From: Balanoglossus misakiensis
Lineage: Eukaryota > Hemichordata
Length of the DNA stretch: 64,000 nt
NCBI GenBank assembly: GCA_040954595.2
Contig: CM082585.2
Span: 10,788,001-10,852,000, forward strand
Reading direction: 5' to 3'
Positions 1 to 15,083 of this stretch are shown piece after piece (position 1 is the first letter of the stretch; each line of letters begins with the position of its first letter). Made by a program: the position numbers and the translations under genes. The notes beneath the pieces are model-generated. The model saw only the letters and a list, made by a program, of their open reading frames with translations. It was not told the DNA's origin and searched no databases.

Positions 1-2337
1 TCAGTGATAGAGACTGTGACAGAACTGATTTAGTTTTCCCCTGGTGCAAAGTAGCAACCAACAGCTCTAGTCTGGTCGCCGTGAGGATATACTTGATGAA
101 ACAAAGCTAAGCCGATCGCTCCTCGTCACAAGCACGATCGTGGAGAACTCCTTCGGCGAAAGTTATCCTTCAGTCCAATCACAAAGCAAATCGTAGCGAG
201 GAGGACCGTGTTTTTTTTTCACCCAGGGTGTTGAGCGTTCCAAGAATATTGTGATTATAATCCCAATCTGAATAGCTGAAAATCTCATGAAAGCCGGTTC
301 TTCTGAAAATTCGATGTGTTTCCTGCACCACGAGGAAAGTAATGTGCTTCGCAATTTGCTATTCAAATATCAAAGAAGATGTAAACATGTGTCTAGTACC
401 CATTAATAATTCGGAGTAGAAAACAGGAAACGAAAACATGGGGCTAAATTGTATTCTGTCACGAAAGTATTGGCTCCAGGAAAACCAACTATCTGAAAAG
501 ATATATTCATTAGCAATAATCGAGGTCTGTAGTGCTATACACGAGTTGAAAAACATTCCTCCAGGGTATGTGTGAACGTATCGTTTCCACGAACAATTAG
601 CTAATGCATATATTAAGACGGACATGCAGGACATCTTGACCCGAATTAAAGGAAAAATTATAAAACTCCCTTCCTTGAATTTCAGTGTAGGTGCATGAGA
701 CTTGTGCCGACGCACACTTAAACGAAAAACAAACCATATTTGCATATGCGGGTGTTGCACATTTGACGACACTCCCAGAAAGTAAGAGTATTGTTGTATT
801 TTTAAAAGGACAGCTTTGGTGCGCCAACCTTCAGTAAACTTTCTTTGGTTGTGAACTTTGAAATCAATACATAAAAAAGAAATAAATTGTACACTCGTGA
901 CTACATTTTACATTTATGTAAATTAGGCGCTGTTGCAACCACTTACACTGTAGACTTGTAATACGTCATATCTGGGACTGCCTTAAAAGCGCCCGGCCAA
1001 TAAAGTTGTTGCAGTCAGTCCTAGGATTGTCCCTTTTGACTCACACTGACTGAACGAAACTGTCATGCTGAAGACACTGATGGCGTGTTAAACAGTTCTT
1101 GTCAGTGAACAATTTGCCTGTTTGGATGGTATGTAAGATGATACGGACATATTTCTGACAAATGTTGGCATAGGTGACATATTATAGTTATTGAAAGATC
1201 GTTGTATGTTGCAGCAGTTGTCATTGGTTACACTTGTAATTGTCAGTACATTGCGTGTATTTTCTGTCCGTCCACAGTCTTCAAGTCTTGTTCATTCGAA
1301 AAATGACCGATATCATGCGTATTTATTTTTATTTATTAGTAAACATTTCATTTGTATTACAGCGAGAAATCGACGATCAATCATCCATCAATCAGACTAA
1401 CGAAGTCACGTGACGTTGAAGGAGAGATAAGATTGTTCAAGTCTGGCATCAGCTGTAATTGGGTAAGTCATTTTTTTTTCATTTTCCAGTCATTGCTTGC
1501 GTCATGTTGTGATTGTGATAGATGCTAACGTTATTGCCCGCTGCCATCGTTGCCTTGTTAACATTACCCATTGCTGCCCTGTGTCGCTTTGGTCATTTCA
1601 CTTTCGCCTCGCCGCTTGTGTCCAATCAACCGCCATTGCCTTGTCAGTATTGCACAGTGGTGCCCCTGTATTTCGTTGCCTTCTCATATTGCCCACCCGC
1701 TTCGTCCAATAACCAATGACCACTACCAACAATATGTCCTGGAACTACCAACCACTGCGTGTATCCTCATGCCACTATGTCGTTGCTGGTCCATTCTTAC
1801 CAAGGCCAATCACGGTTTCCCTGTCCTGTCACTATTGCCTTGCACTATTAATGTATGTTGCTAGTGACCGGCTGCTATTACCCGCTCTCAGTCAACCCTG
1901 GCCAATATTGCACCGCTAATTTGCATGGCCACTCCGCGGTAAGAACTTATTAAAAGTCCCGTGGTTCGCTTCATCTTCATCACTCGCGTTTGAAAACTGA
2001 ACCAACCTCCTTTTGCCTAACAGGGTTCCGAGAGACCCAGGGGGAAAAGATTATCAATTAAACTGTAGCGTTAAAGAAAGAAGAAAGCCCGGCAACTTTC
2101 AAGGGACGAGAGTTCATCATTGTGAAGACTTTTCGCTCAAGCCCGTCTCGTTGACATTGAAAAATATTTCAACTAAAGCACATTATTACCTTTTGTAATC
2201 CAGTGTTTTTACGTACTAACTCATGTCTTAGTATTTCACTTAGTCACACTACAGAACTGAATTTTTTTGAGCATAGGATTTTTTAGTAGTTTCTTACATC
2301 TTCAATTTCATAAACTATTATTGATTTGCCATCCAAC
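1..2337. other. Unannotated region upstream of the GPCR
   Basis: I see no convincing coding exon. The short open frames on both strands lack recognisable domains and are not bordered by paired splice sites that would join into a longer frame. A perfect palindromic E-box, GTCACGTGAC, lies at 1405-1414, about 0.9 kb before the GPCR start. Part of this stretch is probably promoter and 5' UTR of the GPCR, but no TATA box or transcription start can be fixed. Confidence 0.4.
1520..1920. repeat. Degenerate pyrimidine-rich short repeat
   Basis: Variants of a CATTGCCTTGTC / TATTGCCC motif recur at about 1530-1575, 1630-1655, 1670-1695 and 1825-1840, giving this stretch a repetitive, ATTGCC-rich character. 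The period is irregular, so this is either a decayed minisatellite or chance compositional bias. Confidence 0.25.
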
Positions 2338-3576
2338 ATGGCGGCAAATAATACAACTGAACTGGAATCTTCAACAGATTTGAGTTCTGGTTCCAGTTCA
2401 TCGTCTGATAGATTTCTTACCAAATATCAAATACTGATTTTGAATTCAAGCATTGGTAGTTTAGGAATAATAGGAAACGTATTGGTCTGTTTTGTCTTTT
2501 CCAAGATGAAGGGTCATATGCGCACGCTCACAAATCTGTTCATTTTCAACCAATCGGTTATCGACTTGGCCACATCGGTAGCATTCCTAATACGGAAATG
2601 CAGTCCGAGCATTGTCGTTCCCGTTGGTGTGGCTGGAGATTTGTATTGCATGTTTTGGAAATCTGGTTTCGTCAGCTGGTCACTGTTGATGGCCTCGTCT
2701 CTCAATCTCACCACTCTGACCTTAGAGCGCTACCTTGCCGTTGTCCATCCGATCACCTATCGAAATCGGATAACTCGACGGCATGTGGTGACGTTCGTCA
2801 TCCCCTTCATCTGGGTGGTTCCATTCCTGTTGGAGCTGTTCTGGGCATTTGCCAATTTCAACAGTGGCACCGGCAGGTGCTACATTGAATGGTACAGTGT
2901 GGTGGCCTCCAAGTTGTCTGGTGTTCTGTATTTTATGGAAGAATGGCTCATTCCACTCACGGTTATTGTGTTTTCCTACACACGGATAATATTTCACCTT
3001 CTCGGGCGTTCGCGAGAGTCCAAAAAGCGTGGGCCCGTGCAAGTGCAGCCGGCAGGGTCCTCCCGTCCAGAAGGAGTCAGTACGGTCAGTGCTTTGAATC
3101 CGGCCACAAACACACTGACACCCGTACAGACGAACCCAGTTAGCAGTGCCCCCGAAAGTGGAGCTTGTTCCGACCAGAGGCCAACAGAGGCCAGTGTCCG
3201 TCCAGGCGAGGGCCAAGCTAACGTAAAGACGGGGGATAAAATATTTGAGCGCTCTCGTAGAAACGTGACAAAAACCATGTTTGTCATTGCCGTGGCGTAC
3301 TTGATTTGTTGGACACCGCAGGCAATTTGGTTTTTCCTTTACAACGTCACAGAACTCGTCCCGTTATACTCTCGCTTTCACGACGTCGCTGTGTTGATGG
3401 CCTACACAAACCTTTGCATAAACCCTTTCATTTACGCCTTCCAGTACCAACCGTTCCGCGACGGTCTTAGAAGCAGTTTTACGTGTGGTAGGAACAAAGT
3501 CTCCGACGTTAACTCCAGTTGTACTGAAAGCACGGCGGTTGGTCTCACCGCTCGTAGTACCATGGCTGCACCCTAG
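2338..3576 (+). CDS. Class A (rhodopsin-family) G-protein-coupled receptor, intronless
   Basis: A complete single-exon receptor of 412 residues. I start at the ATG at 2338, which has a strong context (A at -3, G at +4); the frame is open a little further upstream but offers no ATG there. Seven hydrophobic segments are visible. TM1 carries the GN pair (residues 46-47), TM2 a conserved Asp (76), and TM3 ends in ERY (130-132), a common variant of DRY. Cys104 and Cys181 are placed for the TM3-ECL2 disulfide. TM6 has CWTP (324-327) and TM7 NPFIY (362-366). The N-terminus is Ser/Thr-rich with NNT and NLT-type glycosylation sites. The third intracellular loop is long (about residues 224-305), polar and Pro/Ser/Thr-rich. 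It acts at the plasma membrane. The pattern suggests a peptide-receptor-like orphan, but the ligand cannot be read from sequence. Confidence 0.93.
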   Translation: MAANNTTELESSTDLSSGSSSSSDRFLTKYQILILNSSIGSLGIIGNVLVCFVFSKMKGHMRTLTNLFIFNQSVIDLATSVAFLIRKCSPSIVVPVGVAGDLYCMFWKSGFVSWSLLMASSLNLTTLTLERYLAVVHPITYRNRITRRHVVTFVIPFIWVVPFLLELFWAFANFNSGTGRCYIEWYSVVASKLSGVLYFMEEWLIPLTVIVFSYTRIIFHLLGRSRESKKRGPVQVQPAGSSRPEGVSTVSALNPATNTLTPVQTNPVSSAPESGACSDQRPTEASVRPGEGQANVKTGDKIFERSRRNVTKTMFVIAVAYLICWTPQAIWFFLYNVTELVPLYSRFHDVAVLMAYTNLCINPFIYAFQYQPFRDGLRSSFTCGRNKVSDVNSSCTESTAVGLTARSTMAAP

Positions 3577-5016
3577 TTGTTTTCTAGACCGTAGATCAGC
3601 CTTGGCGGGTGTCCGCTATCCTTTTCATGTGTTATGAACCAGTGACATGATGAAACTCATCTGTAAATCATTTCTTCACCATACTTAGGCCTATAGTACG
3701 ATACACCACTTCCTTATGTGTCTTATGTGTCTCATGATCCTACTTTTATATAAGTGTATATAACGTCTTCTATTTATCTCATATATTTTGTATTTAATCC
3801 TACACATAATATTTTATCACTGAAATTAATACACTGCACCCTATCGCCATGCTTATGACGCAATCGTTAATGTATGACATTTCACAGATTTTAATTGTGA
3901 TGTAATATTTTCTTGTTTGCAACTAACAATTTGTATAAACATCGTTGATATCGCAGAATTTTTTCCCACTTAATTTCTTGCATACGACTTCTGAAACTAT
4001 TTTGATCGATCGATCAACTGATTGGTTGATTCTTTTTTCTGTGTATTCATTATATTATATAACGCTACTAAGACTTTTCTGATAATGGATTCCATACATT
4101 TGGTTCCCATCTTTCTGTTTCTATGTTATAATTTATTCTCATGATATAATTACTTGCACTTAATTATACTCAATTAATATATAAATTATTGTATTATTTG
4201 TCACCTCTAATATTTGTTCTTGTATCGCTCTTGCAATTTTCGGGTGTTCTTGAACACCAACGAATGTGTCTCCTTTCATAAGCTTCTAAGACTAACATAT
4301 AAATCTAGGCTGAGGACTAATTTTATTCCAACTGCTGAAGCTGTTTTTCTTATATGAATTTGGCATATACTGCCTGGGGTATGTTCAATGTCGTTTCAAT
4401 AATCCTTACTCTATCAGTATCCGATATACTTGAAAAAGGTTACATCCATTAGTCTATATTATTTTTCCCGATTTCAAAATGGCGGAAAGATGCATGATGT
4501 CTTCTTTCTCGGCCCCCACATTTATGCGAGAAGTTGCTGTATACCGTTCAAGAAATGTCTAGAAATGGGCATTCGCGTATTTTTTTTAAAATATCAAATT
4601 AATCGTGTTTCATCTCGAAAATGATAAGTGCTCAATGTATTAGCGAAAGAGCATGCGCAGTATATCAAAATATGAAAGAGGTAAGAGATCAGAAATCATC
4701 ACTCAGTCGCTACTCAGCGTTTCACGCTACGTAAGTGGAAAGATACGAGATGACTGACACAGCAGTTTTCAGATACCCATCACGAATTCAGTTTATATTT
4801 CTTAAGGCATAGCCAAGCTTTTTCAAATTTCATTTCTTGGTTATAATCCCTTATTAATTTGTGCCCGATGGCTTGCTACCCCTTTCCTGTGATTCTAAAA
4901 TTCCCAGCCTTCAGTGCTGAGTGCAAAGCCTTGGGCTTTCGGGACTCCACTAGATATAATTACTCAGCGGTTCATCGGCAAATCTCAAAGATGGTAAAAT
5001 GCGATATAAATTAGTA
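3577..5016. other. AT-rich interval between convergent genes
   Basis: This lies between the GPCR stop and the stop of the first esterase, which runs toward it on the opposite strand. It must hold the two 3' UTRs. I found no clear AATAAA for either gene, no conserved-looking exon and no RNA gene. Confidence 0.4.
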
Positions 5017-7970
<2,954 letters not shown>

Positions 7971-8391
7971 TCTCTTCGCGTTTTTACACGGGATATAGTT
8001 TATATTTCTTGCGAATAAATGAGTATATAATACATGTACCAGGTTCCTGCGATGCATGTCATGTAAGTTGCCCGAGGGTGACGCTTGAGGGCGCCCAAAT
8101 AATCGCTTTTACGAACACGTCACACGTATTCACATGTTAAATAAATTGCTGATTTCTGCAAAAGTGATGCCCAATATGCGTCGTGCGTGGTGCACAAACC
8201 ACCAAACATGGAACGAGAAATTAAAATTTTGATTATTTATTTCCTTCAAACATAAATTGTCCACTTGACATACGAAATCTTATAATATCTCTGATATTAG
8301 AGTATTCATACATCTTCTTGTAATTGAAATTGTACCACAAATTTAGGGTTTTGCTTGTTTTCACGGTCTGTTCGTCTGGCGCCTGAATCCA
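7971..8391. other. Spacer between the tandem esterase genes
   Basis: About 420 bp separate the start of esterase copy 1 from the stop of copy 2, both on the minus strand. It should hold the 3' UTR of copy 2 and the promoter of copy 1. No further exon is visible. Confidence 0.6.
8236..8241 (-). terminator. Candidate polyadenylation signal of esterase copy 2
   Basis: AATAAA on the minus strand, about 150 nt after the stop codon of esterase copy 2. Position and sequence are as expected for a polyA signal. Confidence 0.5.
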
Positions 8392-11141
8392 TCATGTCTG
8401 GATGGATTTCTCTGTTGTCTCGACTGACTGAATAAACTCCACCACTTTGTCGTAAGATCTTTGGCAAGAGTCCTTGTAGAAAGCTTGTGGGAAAATGACA
8501 ACAATTTACATCACAATTTTTTATTCATATAAAGAAGCTCTAAGGTCAAAAGTAATGCCAAAAGAGGTTGACTATATCCCTTTAATGTCAAGAGGACTGA
8601 CTTACATACCTGGAAGGTGAAAGTACGAGTGGATGGTTCCTTCCATCAAGAACACTTCAACAGAAACACTGGCAGATTTTAATTTTTCTGCGTATGCTGA
8701 GAAAAAAAACACCACAAAATAGAGGCAAAATGGTCTAACAAACGAGAACTGTAGTAACTATGCATTTAATGTAAATACTAGTATTAAAATATAGTCGTCT
8801 TTTTATTAAGAGAAAATGCACCAAAATTTGAATTTTCAATGTCGTCTGCTCCTTACCGAGACCTTCATCGCGCAGAGGGTCACATTCTGTAATAATAATC
8901 AAACATGGCGGCTGGCCAACAAAACTGGAGTCGTCCCGCCGAAGACATGAAATGTAGCTTCCTTTTCTATCTTCCCAACTCATCGAATGGTTCATAAACC
9001 TGTGTTTAAGGTGGGCACGGTTTTACTGCGTGTCACGAGTCAGAACTAAATGGGTTTGCTTGTGTTTAGTCGCGCTTTGTGTCACGTGACTGGCAATCGG
9101 TCACCGGCTAAAAACATAACCACTGCCCCAGCCCGAAAATTCTCGTTTTTATAAACCACACTCCTTCTTTACTACTGTGAACTAAGAAAAAGGAGTTTTA
9201 CGCCTCAGAAATCGATGGCAACAAATGCGGGAAAAACACTGTTATTCACTAAAATGTTTCAAAGGAGTGGAGAAGTCTTACCATTGAACTGATTTATGGT
9301 CCAACACGAAACCTTCACTGAATTCCTTGTGGCTGGGATAGCTTTGCGTCAGCTCCACGGCTGGGTAAACTAGAACCTGTTGAAAACAAAATGTATAGAT
9401 TGTACATTGTTTCGCCACTGATGACGTCATCTCGATAAAGTGCTTGGTGGAATAGCTGGCAGGATGCATACAGGTATCTGATCGAGTTGGAGTTTTGTGG
9501 TGTTTATGACAAAAATGACTGTGGTTCTTTGAAAGAGCTTTGACTACAAAAAATGCAAGTACCAATAGCAATTTTGTGGCCAATACAAAATGTATTGCGA
9601 TAAACAGTTTGGTAAGAACACTGTCCACTGTCATAACACATGAAGTATACTTCATGTGTCACCAACGAAAATCAAACGTCACCTGATAGTCTAACCCCTT
9701 GACTTCATGACAGACAATCGAAGCGACATTCCCGCCATGACTATCACCTCCAACTCCCACAATGCTTCTTGGTCCGCCACCAATCGACTCCTTGTTCTCC
9801 ATCACCCACTTGGTGACGCTGATGCCGTCGTCGGCATACGCCGGGCATCGGTATTCGGGTGCCAGGCGGTATTCCACGTTGACGACCACGAAAGACCCTT
9901 GGCTTCGACAGGAAACGCACACAATTCGAGAAAATATGTAGTATAGGATTCAATCATGGTCAAGATGCTCAGTTCAAATCTTACATTGGTCTGTCTCCGA
10001 ATGTTTGTGCAAAACATCACAGTTCTTCAAATTTTTGTATCAACGACTTTGCACGGACCCCATTATATATACTAGTACACAACCACTGAGGAGATTGGAA
10101 AATCGGAATCTAGACCGATCTGACCACTCTCCCCCACTATAACATTGTTCAGCCCTCGTACCTGGATAATGACCGACAGAGTGTGTCGACCATGTCACGT
10201 GACCCCACACAATCTCCTCCGCCGTGGAAGTATACAAACACCGGCGCGTTGGCTTGGATACCGACTGGTTTATAAATACGCACTGGTATGCCATCTGCGA
10301 ATGATAAGCAGAATCACGTCAGCATGATTTTGCAGTTTCCAAAGCCAGAGGAGCAGTCCCCCCCCCAATGCGCCAACCATCGGCAGTCACCGATTGAATC
10401 CACCCAACTTTTAAAGCGTCACACACACACACACATGCGACTGGAGATTTGCGCCTATACCACGGGTCAAACTTTACCAGAAATGTTATATATCTTTTTT
10501 GACAATTATCAGTCGTATGTCGCGCCGTATCAGTCAGCCAGGTAGTAGTGTTTTTTAGAGTTCAAAGTACAAGGGAAACAGGACAGTTTGAAACCCGATT
10601 AGAATCAGCTGTACAGATAGGCGACGTCTGTAACATTTGCTTGATCTCTTCTACTAGCGTTGTTCTGCACTGCAGCGCAGACACCTGTGCACTGCAGCAA
10701 CAGGTCACGAATATCAGAGACCGTGGAGAGACCAAGCAAAGGTAAAGACGCCGCCTAGTTCTACAGATGATTTCAATCGGATTATGCAGTTTGTGGAGCG
10801 CGACCGTGACTTTGATCATAGCGGATCCTGCTGGAATCATCATGGGATGTGGGTAAAAATAATCTTTGAAGGCTACCTATACCTGCGAAATGTGGTACGG
10901 GAACGATTATATCCCGTATTTCTCCGCTGAATTCAAACTCCCCACCAAATTTTTTGGCCGTCATCAGGGATGCAGACCGTGCATCTTCTACGCTCAACTC
11001 GTAGTAGGGTTTTCTTGCACCGCTACGGGTTCCTTCCTCCACCAACTGCAAGAACTTCTCCGTCTCCGCCGTGAGACGGTACTGCTTCGTCTTTATAGTT
11101 GCCGGGGACGACAGTTTTTGTCTGGAGTCACTCTCCGCCAT
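8392..11141 (-). CDS. Alpha/beta-hydrolase fold-3 (HSL/family IV-like) esterase, copy 2, seven exons
   Basis: Exons: 11141-10883, 10294-10162, 9902-9683, 9376-9282, 8999-8857, 8696-8610 and 8483-8392. All borders are GT/AG and phases match, giving 1,029 nt and 342 residues. Exons 2, 3, 4 and 6 are exactly the lengths of those in copy 1 (133, 220, 95 and 87 nt); exon 5 is one codon longer. Motifs: HGGGD (110-114), VEYRLAPEY (140-148), GVGGDSHGG with Ser185 (180-188), ECDPLRDEG with Asp276, and TIHSYF with His306. The triad is intact, but loops beside it differ from copy 1: Asp for Phe after HGGG, His for Ala after the nucleophile, Ser for Gly after the catalytic His. I chose the ATG at 11141 for its strong context (AAC before, G after); an in-frame ATG at 11225 would add 28 residues without family resemblance. 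Confidence 0.9.
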
Positions 11142-11483
11142 GTTGAAATTCGAGATCTGACTGCCGGAACATACCCTAACAATCGCGAAGTTTATATGGA
11201 GCACAGGGTCACCTTCTTGTGACATTTGACCTGCCCACGATACATTTACCAGTGCCTTCCCGTGATAAAATCAGGATCATTTCATCACAATGGCGGTTTG
11301 TCATAACGTCATCATGAGTCTTGCTTTGATTCCAATTTCAAGGAGAGGGGTGAACAGTACATAACATTTGACACAAAGGCTTTGCACCATAGACCCTGCA
11401 GCTCCAAACCTCTGAACTTCGGGAGGAAATCTTGTTTCAGACATTGGCATCTGCTATAACGCCCTCTACACAGCTAAAGATTG
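11142..11483. other. Upstream flank of esterase copy 2
   Basis: This holds the presumed 5' UTR and promoter of esterase copy 2, then runs into the degenerate left edge of the 25-bp satellite. No gene is visible. Confidence 0.5.
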
Positions 11484-14400
11484 ACAGACCTGCACCAGGA
11501 TTTGTCTGCACCGGGTCTGTCACATGCGTGCAGCATACCTGCCCTGTCAGGTATGCTGCATGTCTGACATGCAAGCCATGCACCAGACCTGATCTGTCAG
11601 ACCTGCCACAGGTCTGATCTGCCAGACCTGCACCAGGTCTGTCCCGTCAGACCTGCAGCAGGCCTGTTAGAACAGACCAGCACCAGGTCTGTCCCGTCAG
11701 ACCTGCACCAGGTCTGTCCCGTCAGACCTGCAGCAGGCCTGTTAGAACAGACCTGCACCAGGTCTGTCCCGTCAGACCTGCAGCAGACCTGTTAGAACAG
11801 ACCAGCACCAGGTCTGTCCCGTCAGACCTGCACCAGGTCTGTCCCGTCAGACCTGCAGCAGGCCTGTTAGAACAGACCTGCACCAGGTCTGTCCCATCAG
11901 ACCTGCAGCAGGTCTGTCCCGTCAGACCTGCAGCAGGCCTGTTAGAACAGACCAGCACCAGGTCTGTCCCGTCAGACCTGCACCAGGTCTGTCCCGTCAG
12001 ACCTGCAGCAGGCCTGTTAGAACAGACCAGCACCAGGTCTGTCCCGTCAGACCTGCACCAGGTCTGTCCCGTCAGACCTGCAGCAGGCCTGTTAGAACAG
12101 ACCTGCACCAGGTCTGTCCCGTCAGACCTGCAGCAGACCTGTTAGAACAGACCAGCACCAGGTCTGTCCCGTCAGACCTGCACCAGGTCTGTCCCGTCAG
12201 ACCTGCAGCAGGCCTGTTAGAACAGACCTGCACCAGGTCTGTCCCGTCAGACCTGCAGCAGACCTGTTAGAACAGACCAGCACCAGGTCTGTCCCGTCAG
12301 ACCTGCAGCAGGTCTGTCCCGTCAGACCTGCAGCAGGTCTGTCCCGTCAGACCTGCAGCAGACCTGTTAGAACAGACCAGCACCAGGTCTGTCCCGTCAG
12401 ACCTGCACCAGGTCTGTCCCGTCAGACCTGCAGCAGGCCTGTTAGAACAGACCTGCACCAGGTCTGTCCCGTCAGACCTGCAGCAGACCTGTTAGAACAG
12501 ACCAGCACCAGGTCTGTCCCGTCAGACCTGCACCAGGTCTGTCCCGTCAGACCTGCAGCAGGCCTGTTAGAACAGACCTGCACCAGGTCTGTCCCGTCAG
12601 ACCTGCAGCAGACCTGTTAGAACAGACCAGCACCAGGTCTGTCCCGTCAGACCTGCAGCAGGTCTGTCCCGTCAGACCTGCAGCAGGTCTGTCCCGTCAG
12701 ACCTGCAGCAGACCTGTTAGAACAGACCAGCACCAGGTCTGTCCCGTCAGACCTGCACCAGGTCTGTCCCGTCAGACCTGCAGCAGGCCTGTTAGAACAG
12801 ACCTGCACCAGGTCTGTCCCGTCAGACCTGCAGCAGACCTGTTAGAACAGACCAGCACCAGGTCTGTCCCGTCAGACCTGCACCAGGTCTGTCCCGTCAG
12901 ACCTGCAGCAGGCCTGTTAGAACAGACCAGCACCAGGTCTGTCCTGTCAGACCTGCAGCAGGTCTGTCCCGTCAGACCTGCAGCAGACCTGTTAGAACAG
13001 ACCAGCACCAGGTCTGTCCCGTCAGACCTGCACCAGGTCTGTCACGTCAGACCTGCAGCAGGCCTGTTAGAACAGACCAGCACCAGGTCTGTCCCGTCAG
13101 ACCTGCACCAGGTCTGTCCCGTCAGACCTGCAGCAGGCCTGTTAGAACAGACCAGCACCAGGTCTGTCCCGTCAGACCTGCACCAGGTCTGTCCCGTCAG
13201 ACCTGCAGCAGGCCTGTTAGAACAGACCAGCACCAGGTCTGTCCCATCAGACCTGCACCAGGTCTGTCCCGTCAGACCTGCAGCAGGCCTGTTAGAACAG
13301 ACCTGCACCAGGTCTGTCCCGTCAGACCTGCACCAGGTCTGTCCCGTCAGACCTGCAGCAGGCCTGTTAGAACAGACCTGCACCAGGTCTGTCCCGTCAG
13401 ACCTGCACCAGGTCTGTCCCGTCAGACCTGCAGCAGGCCTGTTAGAACAGACCAGCACCAGGTCTGTCCCGTCAGACCTGCAGCAGGCCTGTTAGAACAG
13501 ACCAGCACCAGGTCTGTCCCGTCAGACCTGCACCAGGTCTGTCCCGTCAGACCTGCAGCAGGCCTGTTAGAACAGACCTGCACCAGGTCTGTCCCGTCAG
13601 ACCTGCAGCAGACCTGTTAGAACAGACCAGCACCGGACCTGTCCCGTCAGACCTGCACTAGGTCTGTCCCGTCAGACCTGCAGCAGGCCTGTTAGAACAG
13701 ACCTGCACCAGGTCTGTCCCGTCAGACCTGCAGCAGGCCTGTTAGAACAGACCAGCACCAGGTCTGTCCCGTCAGACCTGCACCAGGTCTGTCCCGTCAG
13801 ACCTGCAGCAGGCCTGTTAGAACAGACCTGCACCAGGTCTGTCCCGTCAGACCTGCAGCAGGCCTGTTAGAACAGACCAGCACCAGGTCTGTCCCGTCAG
13901 ACCTGCACCAGGTCTGTCCCGTCAGACCTGCAGCAGGCCTGTTAGAACAGACCTGCACCAGGTCTGTCCCGTCAGACCTGCAGCAGACCTGTTAGAACAG
14001 ACCAGCACCGGACCTGTCCCGTCAGACCTGCACCAGGTCTGTCCCGTCAGACCTGCAGCAGGCCTGTTAGAACAGACCTGCACCAGGTCTGTCCCGTCAG
14101 ACCTGCAGCAGGCCTGTTAGAACAGACCAGCACCAGGTCTGTCCCGTCAGACCTGCACCAGGTCTGTCCCGTCAGACCTGCAGCAGGCCTGTTAGAACAG
14201 ACCTGCACCAGGTCTGTCCCGTCAGACCTGCAGCAGACCTGTTAGAACAGACCTGCACCGGACCTGTCCCGTCAGACCTGCACCAGGTCTGTCCCGTCAG
14301 ACCTGCAGCAGGCCTGTTAGAACAGACCTGCACCAGGTCTGTCCCGTCAGACCTGCAGCAGACCTGTTAGAACAGACCTGCACCGGACCTGTCCCGTCAG

Positions 14401-14957
14401 ACCTGCACCAGACCTGTTCTGTCAGACCTGCAGCAGGCCTGACCCGTCAGACCTGCACCAGACCTGTTAGAACAGACCTGCACCAGACCTGTTAGAACAG
14501 ACCAGCACCAGACCTGATCTGTCAGACCTGCCACAGGTCTGATCTGTCAGACCTGCCACAGGTCTGATCTGCCAGACCTGCACCAGGTCTGTTCTGACAG
14601 ACCTGCACCAGGTCTGTCCCGTCAGACCTGCAGCAGGCCTGTTAGAACAGACCAGCACCAGGTCTGTCCCGTCAGACCTGCACCAGGTCTGTCCCGTCAG
14701 ACCTGCAGCAGGCCTGTTAGAACAGACCTGCACCAGGTCTGTCCCGTCAGACCTGCAGCAGACCTGTTAGAACAGACCTGCACCGGACCTGTCCCGTCAG
14801 ACCTGCACCAGACCTTTTCTGTCAGACCTGCAGCAGGCCTGACCCGTCATACCTGCACCAGACCTGTTAGAACAGACCTGCACCAGACCTGTTAGAACAG
14901 ACCTGCACCGGACCTGTTAGAACAGACCTGCACCGGACCTGTTCTGTCAGACCTGCT
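11484..14957. repeat. 25-bp hairpin satellite array
   Basis: About 139 tandem units of 25 bp. The commonest unit (type A) has inverted arms CAGGTCTG and CAGACCTG around a 6-nt spacer TCCCGT. The second (type B) has CAGGCCTGTT and AACAGACCTG around AG. Nearly every unit can therefore fold into a hairpin. Types A and B alternate in irregular higher-order blocks; a 350-bp shift (14 units) aligns about 12.13-12.36 kb with 12.48-12.72 kb, and later blocks share the rare variant CACCGGACCTG. The left edge (to about 11640) and right end (after about 14400) are more divergent. Open frames of 75-bp period are trivial, because 25 x 3 returns to frame. Confidence 0.96.
11529..11560. repeat. Perfect 13-bp inverted repeat at satellite left edge
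   Basis: Arms TGCAGCATACCTG and CAGGTATGCTGCA flank a 6-nt spacer. This is a divergent 25-bp-family unit in which both arms changed together relative to the array consensus (CAGACCTG / CAGGTCTG). Confidence 0.9.
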
Positions 14958-15083
14958 GACAGCACGGGTGGGCAAGACTACCCAATTTATATCTTGGCTT
15001 GTTCAATGTGATGCTTGTCTATTGAGACGGAAACTATGTACGTTTGTGTGAATGTGGATGTGGACCACTGGGAACAGTTTTTA

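Noticed and set aside
359-772. A 137-codon minus-strand frame near the left end
   Set aside because: No recognisable domain, no supporting splice sites and an unremarkable composition.
2326-2337. GPCR start upstream of 2338
   Set aside because: The extra four codons begin with TTG; the ATG at 2338 has a near-ideal context.
11142-11225. A 28-residue N-terminal extension of esterase copy 2 from an upstream ATG
   Set aside because: The downstream ATG at 11141 has the better context, and the extension has no counterpart in copy 1.
11722-14733. Minus-strand frames with a repeating 25-residue Cys/Gly/Thr-rich pattern
   Set aside because: A 25-bp unit read three times gives a 75-bp (25-codon) period, so the frames are products of the satellite rather than a gene.
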